A stretch of 39,384 nt of DNA from Gemmatimonadota bacterium (GTDB lineage Bacteria > Gemmatimonadota > Gemmatimonadetes > Longimicrobiales > Gaopeijiaceae). Under the pieces are notes generated by a model. That model did not search any database. It was not told the DNA's origin and saw nothing but the letters and a program-made list of their open reading frames with translations. Location: contig PWWP01000263.1 in the NCBI GenBank assembly GCA_003562075.1, positions 1 to 39,384 on the forward strand, read 5' to 3'. Every line of letters begins with the position of its first letter. The first letter of the stretch is position 1. Below are positions 16,987-25,374 of this stretch, piece after piece. Position numbers and translations under genes: made by a program.

Positions 16987-17826
16987 GTGAAGGCTCTCAT
17001 CGCAGGGTGCGGATACGTGGGCACCGAGCTCGGCGTGCAACTGGCGCGGGAGGGGCATCAAGTCTGGGGATTGAAGCGGGACCCCTCCACCCTCCCCCCG
17101 GAGATCCACGGAATCCAGGCGGATCTCCTGGCACCCGGTCTGACGTCCCGGCTTCCCCCGGTCGATGGGGTCGTCTACGCCGCTTCGGCCGGCGGGAGCA
17201 GTCCCGACGCCTACCAGGCCATCTATGTAGAGGGCGTGAAAGCCATCCTGGCCGGCTTGAAAGAGAGGGAGGGACCGCCGGTGAGGCGGTTCGTCTTCGT
17301 TTCCTCCACCGGGGTCTATGGCGACTCAGGGGGTGCGTGGGTGGATGAGGAAACCCCCATCGACGACCAGAACTTCCGGAGCCGGTTCCTGGGTCAGGGC
17401 GAAGCGCTGGTCCTGGAGTCCGGGATCCCGGCCACTGTCCTCAGGCTGGGAGGGATCTACGGTCCTGGCCGGACCCGTCTCCTCGAGAGGGTCCGGGAGG
17501 GCCAGGCCAGGTGTCCCGGTGATGGCCCCATCTGGTCCAACCGGATCCACCGGGACGATGCGGCCCGGGCGATCCAGCACCTCCTGACCCTGCCAGCCCC
17601 CAAGCCCATCTACCTGGGGGTGGATGACGAGCCTGCCCCCCTCTGTCAGGTCTACCGAACGCTTGCCGGGTACCTGGACGCCCCGGAGCCTGTCATCGAC
17701 CCTGACGCGTCCCGCCGCCGTTCCAACAAACGATGCTCCAACCGCCGCCTCCGGGCGTCGGGGTTCTCCTTCACCTACCCTTCCTTCCGGGAGGGATATA
17801 GGGCCATGATTGCCGACGGTGCGTGA
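16987..17826 (+). CDS. YeeZ-like NAD-dependent epimerase/dehydratase family protein
   Basis: A 279-residue extended-type SDR-fold protein. The dinucleotide motif is IAGCGYVGTELG at residues 5-16, with basic residues after strand 2 (WGLKRD) suggesting NADP. FVFVSSTGVYGD and LRLGGIYGPGR are typical of sugar-nucleotide epimerases and of E. coli YeeZ. The usual catalytic Y-x3-K is not evident (the equivalent stretch reads FRSRFLGQGEALV), as in atypical SDRs, so catalysis is uncertain. HRDDAARAI is the conserved late motif. The start is GTG at 16987 with no strong ribosome site. It is followed 57 bp later by the Na/Pi cotransporter gene; no functional link is evident. Confidence 0.85.
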   Translation: MKALIAGCGYVGTELGVQLAREGHQVWGLKRDPSTLPPEIHGIQADLLAPGLTSRLPPVDGVVYAASAGGSSPDAYQAIYVEGVKAILAGLKEREGPPVRRFVFVSSTGVYGDSGGAWVDEETPIDDQNFRSRFLGQGEALVLESGIPATVLRLGGIYGPGRTRLLERVREGQARCPGDGPIWSNRIHRDDAARAIQHLLTLPAPKPIYLGVDDEPAPLCQVYRTLAGYLDAPEPVIDPDASRRRSNKRCSNRRLRASGFSFTYPSFREGYRAMIADGA

Positions 17827-17883
17827 AGGCCTCCTCTTGTGGCGCTCCTTCCGCACTGAACCCAGGCCGGGAGTGACGTCATC

Positions 17884-19515
17884 GTGATTGGACTTGTCTC
17901 GGTCCTCCTGGGGGGCGTGGGAATCTTCCTTACCGGGATGTTCCTGCTGACCGAGGGACTGAAGGCTGCAGCCGGTGACTCCCTCCGGGCCGGCCTCCAG
18001 CGCTTTGCCAGAACGCCGGCACGGGGGCTGGCTTCCGGCACTCTCCTGACCGCTCTGGTCCAGTCCTCCTCAGCGACTACCCTGACCACCATCGGGTTCG
18101 TCAGCGCGGGCCTCCTGACTTTTCCCCAGGCTCTGGGGGTGATCTTCGGGGCCAATCTGGGGACCACCAGTACGGGGTGGATTGTTTCGGTCCTGGGACT
18201 CAGGGTCTCAGTGGGTGCCATGGCACTGCCCCTGGTGGGTGTGGGGGCCCTCCTCCGCCTCCTGGCCAAGGGCCGGTGGAGTCACGGCGGAACGGCCATG
18301 GTCGGTTTTGGCCTCATCTTCGTAGGGATCGATACCCTTCAGGCGGGGATGGAGGGGATTGCTCACCAGATCGATCCTGGGGCCTTCGGCGGAGAGACCC
18401 TCCTGGGCAAGGGGGTCCTGGTGGTGGTGGGACTCCTCATGACGGTGGTCATGCAGTCCTCCTCAGCAGCCGTGGCCACCACCCTGACGGCCCTCCATAC
18501 CGGGACCATCGGCTTGGAGCAGGCCGCTCTCCTGGTGGTGGGTCAGAACATGGGGACCACGGTGAAGGCGGCGCTGGCTGCCATCGGCGGATCGGTGCCG
18601 GTGAAGCGGACTGCCGCAGCCCATATCCTCTTCAATCTATTCACCGGAGCCCTGGCCCTGGCCCTCCTGCCGGGGCTCCTTTCGCTTTCGGTGGCCATCG
18701 TGGGGGAAGGGGATCCAGCTGTGGCTGTGGCCCTTTTCCACTCGCTTTTCAATCTGGCGGGAGTGATTGCCCTGTTTCCCTTCCTGGGAGCCTTCGCCGG
18801 GTGGATTGAACGCCGGATGCCAGAAAAGGAGCTTCCCCTTACCGGCCATCTGGACCCGTCCCTCATCGAGCTGCCCACGGTGGCGGTGGAAGCCGCCCGG
18901 AGGGCTGGAGCGGGAATCGCACGCGAGCTCTTCACACAGGGGGTCCGCACCGCACGAGGGCTGCCACCCCTTCCCCGGAAGGAAGCCCGGGTGGAGACGG
19001 CTGGTGAGGCGGTGGTGCGGCTCCGGAGCTTCCTGACCCGGATCCACAGCCCGGCCGGTGAAGAGCAACAATTTGCCCGTCACCTGTCGGTCCTGCACGC
19101 TGCCGATCACCTGGAGCGCTTTCGACGGGCCTTGAAGGAGCCCGCTCCCCTGGATCTGGAACTTGCCCGGCCTGTGGCTGACGCACTTGAGCGTTGGACG
19201 AAAGAGATGCAGGCCGAAAAAGGAGGGATCCCCGGGGACGAGGACTTGAAGCACTGTGCCCAGGAGGTGGGAGAGGTGCGGAAGGCTCGGCGAGCTTCCC
19301 TTCTGGAGGCGGGGGTCACCCGGGAGATGGATGCTGGAGACCTTCGGGACCGGGTGGATGGATTGCTCCGGCTGGACCGGATGGCCTACCACGCGTGGCG
19401 GGCCGCCCGACATCTCCGGAAGGCGGCCCCTGGCCAGGAAGGAACCGAAAGCAGTCTGGAGGAGGAGCCCGCGTCAGCTTCGCTTGCGGACGACGTCCAT
19501 GAGGCCCCCGAATAG
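17884..19515 (+). CDS. Na/Pi cotransporter family protein with PhoU-like C-terminal domain
   Basis: A 543-residue sodium/phosphate cotransporter (PNaS / NptA family). The two diagnostic inverted repeats carry QSSSATT at residue 60 and QSSSAAV at residue 191. GANLGTTSTG and GQNMGTTVKA follow each repeat. Some eight hydrophobic helices end near residue 305. The last 200 residues are soluble and helical, resembling the PhoU-like regulatory tail found on bacterial members. The role is inorganic phosphate uptake or homeostasis across the inner membrane. The start is GTG 17884 with a GGGAG 11 bases upstream. Its final 42 bases overlap the 3' end of the opposing CpaE-like gene. Confidence 0.93.
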   Translation: MIGLVSVLLGGVGIFLTGMFLLTEGLKAAAGDSLRAGLQRFARTPARGLASGTLLTALVQSSSATTLTTIGFVSAGLLTFPQALGVIFGANLGTTSTGWIVSVLGLRVSVGAMALPLVGVGALLRLLAKGRWSHGGTAMVGFGLIFVGIDTLQAGMEGIAHQIDPGAFGGETLLGKGVLVVVGLLMTVVMQSSSAAVATTLTALHTGTIGLEQAALLVVGQNMGTTVKAALAAIGGSVPVKRTAAAHILFNLFTGALALALLPGLLSLSVAIVGEGDPAVAVALFHSLFNLAGVIALFPFLGAFAGWIERRMPEKELPLTGHLDPSLIELPTVAVEAARRAGAGIARELFTQGVRTARGLPPLPRKEARVETAGEAVVRLRSFLTRIHSPAGEEQQFARHLSVLHAADHLERFRRALKEPAPLDLELARPVADALERWTKEMQAEKGGIPGDEDLKHCAQEVGEVRKARRASLLEAGVTREMDAGDLRDRVDGLLRLDRMAYHAWRAARHLRKAAPGQEGTESSLEEEPASASLADDVHEAPE

Positions 19516-20763
19516 GCTTCGACGGGGCTCCTTGGTAACCTGGGTACCGGTGATCTTCCCGGCCAGGGCCAAGACATCCCGGGAGTACTGAGAGGCCTCG
19601 CGCATCACTGCCGGTGTCCGCTCGTGGATCGACTCATTGATGGGAAAGAAGTCGGCGCCCAGGGAGTGGTAGACCTCCAGTCCCACAGTCCGGGAGATCT
19701 CATCCAGCGAGATGGGGGCGTCAGGGGGGAAACGATTCACCACCATGCGTACGGAGTCGTTCTCGCCCGAACCGGAGGCCCGCTGGAGGAGAGGTAGGCT
19801 CCGGGTGACGTTTCGGAGGGCCTGAAGGTCGGGGGTGGTGACCAGGTACCGCTCGTCAGCCTCCTCCAGGACCTGGTTGAAGGCTGGGTGGAACGTCCGG
19901 GGCCGGTCCACCACCACATAGTCATAGTGCTCCCGGAGGAAACCCATGACTTCCTTCATCCGACTCCCGCTCACCAGCTTCAGGTCTTCCGCCTCCATGG
20001 GGGCCATCTGGAGGGGCGCTGCCAGCAGGTCGATGCCCGAGGCCTCGTGGTGGTCGATGCAGGCAGCCAGGAGGCTCGAGACCAGGGGGTCGTAGTTTCT
20101 GAGGAGTTCCAGGAGGCTGAATCGAGGCTCCATCCCCAGGAGGATTCCGGTCTCACCCTGCTCCAGGTCGAGATCCAGGAGGAGGACCCGCTCCTCGGTG
20201 ATCCGGTGGATCTCCACCGCAAGGTTGGTTGCCAGGGCCGTGGTCCCGACCCCCCCTTTGGCTCCCATCAGTGCTAGAATCCGGCCTCGCCGCGTCCGTT
20301 CTTTCTCCCTTTCCTCGCCTCGTGGAGCCGGGAGGCGGCCTCCACGCCGAAGAACTCGCTGGAGGGCCTCCCGGACATCCATGTGGTCCAGGGGCTTTGC
20401 CAGGACCTCCATGACGCCGGCTTGAAGCGCACGAAGGAGGAACTCGTGGGAGAGGTCCCGGCCAGCGGCCACGACGCCCCCCACATCGCCCGATTCCAGG
20501 AGTTCTTCGATGAAGGCCATTCCCCGTTCCGGATCCGACTCCAGATCCACCAGAGCCAGCTCGGGTCCAGTCCGTTCGAGCTCGCTCCGCTCCATCTCCC
20601 CGACCGCGCTGAAGGGGCAGTCGATGGCCAAAGCGAGCTGGAGGGGAAGGGCATCATCCGACAGAGCCTGCTGCACCGAGGACCGGAAGTCGCCATCGGT
20701 GGAGATGACGGCGACCCAGCCCGGGTCGGGTGCATCAGGGGAAGAAGCGTCTGTGGCGAACAC
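19474..20763 (-). CDS. CpaE-like pilus-assembly ATPase (MinD/ParA superfamily with receiver-like domain)
   Basis: A 429-residue protein with an N-terminal receiver-like domain (D25, D73 in LALVDLESD, K123 in LAKPLD) and a C-terminal MinD/ParA-type ATPase. The deviant Walker A is KGGVGTT at 169-175; LLLDLDLEQGETG and YDYVVVDRPRT are the partner motifs. This architecture is that of CpaE/TadZ, which localises Flp/Tad pilus assembly at the pole. No other tad/flp gene is in the window, so it is an orphan here and may instead act in cell polarity or with a distant tad locus. The start is a GTG. It follows the Tad-unrelated flavoprotein gene on the same strand after 163 bp. Receiver acidic residues look mostly intact, so phosphorylation is possible but unproven. 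Confidence 0.85.
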   Translation of the reverse strand: MFATDASSPDAPDPGWVAVISTDGDFRSSVQQALSDDALPLQLALAIDCPFSAVGEMERSELERTGPELALVDLESDPERGMAFIEELLESGDVGGVVAAGRDLSHEFLLRALQAGVMEVLAKPLDHMDVREALQRVLRRGGRLPAPRGEEREKERTRRGRILALMGAKGGVGTTALATNLAVEIHRITEERVLLLDLDLEQGETGILLGMEPRFSLLELLRNYDPLVSSLLAACIDHHEASGIDLLAAPLQMAPMEAEDLKLVSGSRMKEVMGFLREHYDYVVVDRPRTFHPAFNQVLEEADERYLVTTPDLQALRNVTRSLPLLQRASGSGENDSVRMVVNRFPPDAPISLDEISRTVGLEVYHSLGADFFPINESIHERTPAVMREASQYSRDVLALAGKITGTQVTKEPRRSLFGGLMDVVRKRS

Positions 20764-20926
20764 GGCAGGTCATGGGGAAGTGAGGAACGGACCCTGCTTT
20801 GTCACGGTAGGGTCGGGTTTCGAGTAGAGCAAGAAGGTAACCCCATCTCGAAGGTGGGATCCCTGAGGGCGGCCCGGGGCTTCTCCCAGGGTCTCCCTTG
20901 GAGCGCGGTGGGCTTCGGGCCTGAGA

Positions 20927-22171
20927 TTACAACGCCCAGTGCGGGCTCCATTCTGGGACCATGTCCTGCCCCTGCACCCGGGTGGCCACGATCTCCCCGA
21001 GGATGGGCCCATGCTTGAAGGCGTGGCCTGAGCCGCCACCGGCGATCCAGACGTTTTCCCAGGCCGGATGTCGGTCGATGATGAAGTGATCGTCGTCGGT
21101 GTTCTCCAGTTGGCACACCCGGCTGTGGACCAGGGGCTGATCCATTATGCCCGGAAAGCGGAGGGCCAGGTAGCGACGGGCTCTCTGGAGCCAGTGGGCC
21201 GCCGGAACCCGTTCATCCCGATCCGGATCGAAGGGGTCCAGCCCGCCGAAGGGCGCCACTTTGAACCCGAACCCGTCCAGGTCCGGGAAGCCGTACACGC
21301 TCTGGGAGCCCTCAGAGAAATTGGGGAGGTGTGGGAAGGAGAATCGGGGATCGCCGGCTGGGGGACCGAAGAAGAAGACGTCCCGTCGAGGCACGGAAAT
21401 CCGGTCCCCCAGAAGTTCGGGGAAGAGGGCAGGGAGCCAGGAGCCGCAGGCAAAGACGAAGGCATCTCCGTGCAGCTCTCCGCCTTCCCTCAACTGGACC
21501 CCAGGGAGGATGCCCTCCCCTCGGGGCGGTTCCACCTGACCGATTTTCAGGGTGCCCCCGGCCTCTTCCACCTTCCGGGCTATCAAACGGCATGCAGTGT
21601 TGGCCCGGATGGCGGTGGCGCCGGGCTCGAAGAGGCCCACTTCCACTCCCTCCACCGTCATCTGGGGCCAGCGGCGCTGGATTTCCTCAGGAGTCAGAAG
21701 TTCGAACTCCGCCCCAGCCTCGACCAGGACATCCTGGATGGTCTCAAGGGCTGGGGTGCTCTCCGGATAGAGGGAGATCCGGCCGGTGGTGAGCATGAGT
21801 CCGGTCTCCCACTGGGTTTGTCGATCTTCCCACCGGGTCTTGGCCTGTATGGCCATCTCCGTGTACATCCGGCGGTCGCCGTAGGCAAAACGAAGGCCCC
21901 GGGAGTCGCCTCCGGAGGTGGCTCGGGCACTCCCGGCTCCGTACGCGTCCACCAGGACCACCTCCATTCCTGACTCAGCCAGGTGAAGTGCGGTCCACCC
22001 CCCGAAGGCGCCGGCACCGATGACGATGATGCGGCCGGAAGTCCGAGCCGTCCATTGGCGTGAGGTGCGGGAGGTCGAGGTAGCCCCCTGGCCGGCGCCG
22101 GCTGCGGCCGGGCCCAGGGCCGCAGCGCCCAGGGCTGCGCCGGTTCGGGCCAGGAAGGTTCGTCGGTGCAC
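20927..22171 (-). CDS. Tat-exported FAD-dependent oxidoreductase, sarcosine oxidase-like (DAO family)
   Basis: A 414-residue flavoprotein of the D-amino-acid oxidase (DAO) fold. Twin arginines R3-R4 in MHRRTFLARTG and an Ala/Gly-rich core to about residue 30 form a Tat signal. The FAD motif IVIGAGAFGGWTALHLAE starts at residue 49. C353 in RVCQLENTDDDHFIIDRHP aligns with the cysteine that covalently holds FAD in monomeric sarcosine oxidase and N-methyltryptophan oxidase, and WIAGGGSGHAFKHGP is the late FAD-contact motif of those enzymes. It therefore probably oxidises a secondary or N-methyl amine in the periplasm with H2O2 release; the substrate is unknown. The ATG is close to the Tat motif, fixing the start. 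It is divergent from the metal-efflux operon. Confidence 0.88.
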   Translation of the reverse strand: MHRRTFLARTGAALGAAALGPAAAGAGQGATSTSRTSRQWTARTSGRIIVIGAGAFGGWTALHLAESGMEVVLVDAYGAGSARATSGGDSRGLRFAYGDRRMYTEMAIQAKTRWEDRQTQWETGLMLTTGRISLYPESTPALETIQDVLVEAGAEFELLTPEEIQRRWPQMTVEGVEVGLFEPGATAIRANTACRLIARKVEEAGGTLKIGQVEPPRGEGILPGVQLREGGELHGDAFVFACGSWLPALFPELLGDRISVPRRDVFFFGPPAGDPRFSFPHLPNFSEGSQSVYGFPDLDGFGFKVAPFGGLDPFDPDRDERVPAAHWLQRARRYLALRFPGIMDQPLVHSRVCQLENTDDDHFIIDRHPAWENVWIAGGGSGHAFKHGPILGEIVATRVQGQDMVPEWSPHWAL

Positions 22172-22216
22172 GGCTGGAATCTCCGCTCAAAGGGTCCGGA
22201 GCACGTTGGGTGAGAC

Positions 22217-22252
22217 TACGAGGGGGACCGCGCTTCGGCAAATACGAGGGGG
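22217..22252. repeat. pair of direct 10-bp repeats in a divergent spacer
   Basis: The decamer tacgaggggg occurs at 22217-22226 and 22243-22252, 26 bp apart start to start, in the spacer between the flavoprotein gene and the metal-efflux operon. The spacing is about 2.5 helical turns. It may be an operator for either gene, or chance in a G-rich spacer. Confidence 0.3.
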
Positions 22253-22434
22253 CTGCAGGACGCCTGACCCTTCGCCTGGCCAGATCCATGGGAAGATCCC
22301 CCCATAGCCAGTGCCGCGGCGATTCCCAGATGGTCCGGGCCACTCAGGATCCGGGTGAGCGTGAGGTTGAATCGAGGGCAGACTTGCCAAGGGGAGGTTC
22401 CTGGCGCTCTCTTTTGCCGACCTGACTGATTCCC

Positions 22435-23826
22435 GTGGTTCACGTCACCGGACCCCTTCCGAGGGGCGTCCCTGGATGCGGGCGTGCCATTTTCCCCTCG
22501 CCATCGTTTCTTCTGGTGTACTCTTCTTTTTCTGACATCCATGTCGGGAGTATCCGACCCGGCCGAGCCTCCGAACGCCGCCGGCAACGCCCATGCGCTG
22601 CCCCCTCGTTGGCCCTCCTGGCCATTGCGGTTCTGCTGATCCTTCCCTCTCCTGTAGCCACTCAGACCCTGGAGGTGGGGCTGTCCGACGTGGAGGTCCT
22701 GGCCAAGGAGCATAGCCCGGAATGGGAGCAGTTCGAATCCCGCTTCCAGTTTCTGGCTGCCGGGGAGGAGGCCTTGGCCCGTCCGGCCGACCCGGCCCTG
22801 GGATATGAGATGGAGTTCCTGGACGAGTCGGGAGAAGGGATCTACGAGCACGCCCTCTTTGTGGAGCAGGGCTTCCGGATGCCCGGGCTGCGGAGGAGCC
22901 TGCAGGCCAGGACGGGGAGCCGGGTTCAGGGGTTCGCCCTGGAGCGGGATCGGGATCAGGCCCGGTGGCTGGCCGAGCTTCGAAAGGGGATGATGGGATG
23001 GGCCATGGCCCAGGAGGAGACCCAGCGGCTCCAGCAGCTTCGAGGACTTGTGGAAAGGGTGGGCGCCGCCGCCGCCCGGCGTGCCGATGCAGGCGAGGTG
23101 TCAGGGATCGATCTCCGACTCCTGGAAGTGAGCCGCTTCCAGCTGGACGTGCTCATGGAGGAGCGGGAGCTTGAGCGTGACCGGATGGCTGCTGAATGGG
23201 CGGCACGGATGGGGCTGGAAGGTCTGGACCTCCAGGCCCGAGAAGGGGTGGTCGGAATCAGGGCAGCCCTCCCGGAGAACCACGAGCTGACTGTCTGGCT
23301 CGAAGGGTCGCCGGTTCTGCAGGCCGAACTCCAGGCCCTGGAGTCGGCTCGACATGCCCGGGAGGTGGAAGAGCGCCGGCGCTGGCCTGGCATCGCACTC
23401 ATGGCCGGCTACCGGCAGATGACTCCGGATTGGCGGGGCTTCCAGCTCGGGGTGTCCCTCCCTCTGCCCGTGCGGGACGGGAACGCGCTCCGGGTGGAGG
23501 AGGCCCGGGCAGGGGAGCGGGGCCAGGTGTTGTCTCTCCAGCTCCATCGAGAGATCCAACGCGTCCGGGCACGCCATGCCCTGGAGAGCACCGGGAGACG
23601 GGCGACCCGATTGGACACCTTTCCTGAAGATCTGGCCGACCCATCGTCCATGTTGGAAGCGTTGGCTGTTCTCTATGAGGATGGGCAGGAACCCCTGGCC
23701 TCCGTTCTGAGCTCTCTCATCGTGCTGGCCGACGGCTACCGGGCCTACTTCGAGCAACTGGAGCGGTATTTCGACGGGGTCTTCGAGTTGGAAGCCCTCA
23801 CCGGACGGTCTCTGCTGGACAACTGA
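22435..23826 (+). CDS. TolC-family outer-membrane efflux protein
   Basis: Up to 463 residues of a TolC/CzcC-type outer-membrane channel subunit. A signal peptide follows a basic stretch (SERRRQRP...LALLAIAVLLILPSPVATQ). The body is long heptad-like helices rich in Glu, Arg and Leu with the repeated TolC pattern: LGYEMEFLDESG strand, VEERRRWPGIALMAGYR and WRGFQLGVSLPLPVRDGN in the second repeat. It would form the exit duct of the efflux complex with the adaptor and pump encoded just downstream (gaps of 19 and 17 bp). The start is uncertain: GTG 22435 gives a very long leader, GTG 22516 a more natural signal peptide; neither has a clear ribosome site. Confidence 0.87.
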   Translation: MVHVTGPLPRGVPGCGRAIFPSPSFLLVYSSFSDIHVGSIRPGRASERRRQRPCAAPSLALLAIAVLLILPSPVATQTLEVGLSDVEVLAKEHSPEWEQFESRFQFLAAGEEALARPADPALGYEMEFLDESGEGIYEHALFVEQGFRMPGLRRSLQARTGSRVQGFALERDRDQARWLAELRKGMMGWAMAQEETQRLQQLRGLVERVGAAAARRADAGEVSGIDLRLLEVSRFQLDVLMEERELERDRMAAEWAARMGLEGLDLQAREGVVGIRAALPENHELTVWLEGSPVLQAELQALESARHAREVEERRRWPGIALMAGYRQMTPDWRGFQLGVSLPLPVRDGNALRVEEARAGERGQVLSLQLHREIQRVRARHALESTGRRATRLDTFPEDLADPSSMLEALAVLYEDGQEPLASVLSSLIVLADGYRAYFEQLERYFDGVFELEALTGRSLLDN

Positions 23827-23845
23827 AGACTCTACGATCGTTGCC

Positions 23846-25357
23846 ATGAAAGCCAAATACAGCATGTCCGTCCTCCTGGTGGTTCCCATCTTGTGGATTG
23901 CCGGATGTGGGGATCCCGGAGCGGCCCAGGATGACCATGATCACGACGAACATGAGATCCATCGACTGACGGTCTGGGACGGAGAGTGGGAGTACTTCGT
24001 TCAGGCCGAGGTCCATGAAGGATCCGGACGAGTGGAGGGGACCCTCTTTCTTTCCCGGAACCATGCTCCCCTTGAGGAGACGGGGGCTGGAGAAGGAGTG
24101 GGACGGATCTGGCTCCGGACTCCTGGTGGGGATGAGGGTGCAGCTGAGCTGATGGCCGAGGCGCCGGGTGTCTTCCCCTTCGAGGTCTTCTACGGCGAGG
24201 CGACTGAGGGGCGCTTGATGGTGGAGTTGGACGCGGTGGCCGAAGCAGCGCCGGTGGAGCTGGGTTCCCTGGACCGACATGCCGGTCCACCCCTGGACCC
24301 GCCTGGAGTCGATCTCCGAAACTTCGAGAAGGCAGCCCAGTGGATGCTCTCCGTCGAGGTGGAGCCGACTCCCACCCGCTCCATGGCCCATTCCCTGGTG
24401 GTCCCGGGTCGAACCGTGCCGGATGAAGGATCCCTGGTCCGGGTCACGGCGCCGGTGGATGGAGAGATCCTGTCACCAGGCAGTGGGTTGCCGGGGGCTG
24501 GAGCCCGGATCTCCTCGGGTCAACGGGTCGCGGGGCTCATGCCCCGACTGGCGGGAGAGGTCTCTTGGCCCGAGGAGCGGATGGCCTATCTCCAGGCTCA
24601 GGAGGCCATGGAGAGTGCTCGGCGTCTCCGGGAGGAGGACGCCATCTCCCTGCGGGATTTTCAGAGCCGGGAGCTGGAGTACGAACGACGACGGGCTGCG
24701 TGGGAGGCCGTGACGGCCACGGCCGGCCGAGGAGGGGTCTGGCTGGAGGATGAAGGGGATGAGCTGTATCTGCTCACCAATCGGTCCGGTGTGGTACGAG
24801 ACACCCGTATCATGCCGGGGATGGCCGTGAGTCGGGGCGATGAGCTCCTCACCCTGTACGATCCGGACCGGATGTGGCTCCATGTCCTAGCGCCCCCCGA
24901 CGAACTGGCAGAACTGGACGGGATCCACGCTGTGGAGGTGCAGGTGGGTCGGAGTCGACCCGTCCGGGTCGAAGAGGGCCGATTGGACGTGGTGAGCCGG
25001 GATGGGGGCGGAGATGCCAGTGGGACGCGGGTCCGCTGGACCCTGGCCCTGAACGGAGTCGATGGGGACCTGCAGCCCGATCAGCCGGTGCGGGTGACGT
25101 TGGTGGGGCCTGCACAGGAGGATGCCCTGATGGTTCCAACCGGCGCCGTCTTTGACGAGCACTCCCACCGGGTGGTCTTCGTCCAACACTCCGGTGACCA
25201 GTTCGAACGTCGGGTGGTGGAGGTCGGCCCGAGCCATGGTGGATGGACCATGATCCAGAACGGACTGACCGCCGGGGAGCGAGTCGTGACCCGGGGCGTA
25301 TATCCGCTCCACCTGGCCACCGGCGATATCGAGGTGGACCATGGCCATGAGCACTGA
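23846..25357 (+). CDS. RND efflux periplasmic adaptor (CusB/CzcB type), metal-binding termini
   Basis: A 503-residue membrane-fusion protein of a heavy-metal RND system. The lipoprotein signal ends WIAGC (C21). The mature N-terminus carries a His/Asp cluster (DDHDHDEHEIH, 29-39) and the C-terminus ends DHGHEH; both could bind metal ions. The domain order is beta-barrel/lipoyl (VRVTAPVDGEIL), alpha-hairpin (WPEERMAYLQAQEAMESARRL), a second lipoyl half (SGVVRDTRIMPGMAVSRGDEL), then beta-barrel and membrane-proximal domains (QPVRVTLVG...VPTGAVFDEHSHRVVFV). An additional N-terminal domain of about 130 residues precedes the hairpin, as in CzcB-like adaptors. It sits between the TolC and pump genes as the middle gene of an operon. 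The metal is not determinable; Cu/Ag, Co/Zn/Cd or Ni are candidates. Confidence 0.9.
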   Translation: MKAKYSMSVLLVVPILWIAGCGDPGAAQDDHDHDEHEIHRLTVWDGEWEYFVQAEVHEGSGRVEGTLFLSRNHAPLEETGAGEGVGRIWLRTPGGDEGAAELMAEAPGVFPFEVFYGEATEGRLMVELDAVAEAAPVELGSLDRHAGPPLDPPGVDLRNFEKAAQWMLSVEVEPTPTRSMAHSLVVPGRTVPDEGSLVRVTAPVDGEILSPGSGLPGAGARISSGQRVAGLMPRLAGEVSWPEERMAYLQAQEAMESARRLREEDAISLRDFQSRELEYERRRAAWEAVTATAGRGGVWLEDEGDELYLLTNRSGVVRDTRIMPGMAVSRGDELLTLYDPDRMWLHVLAPPDELAELDGIHAVEVQVGRSRPVRVEEGRLDVVSRDGGGDASGTRVRWTLALNGVDGDLQPDQPVRVTLVGPAQEDALMVPTGAVFDEHSHRVVFVQHSGDQFERRVVEVGPSHGGWTMIQNGLTAGERVVTRGVYPLHLATGDIEVDHGHEH

Positions 25358-25374
25358 TCGGAAGGGTCGGGCCC

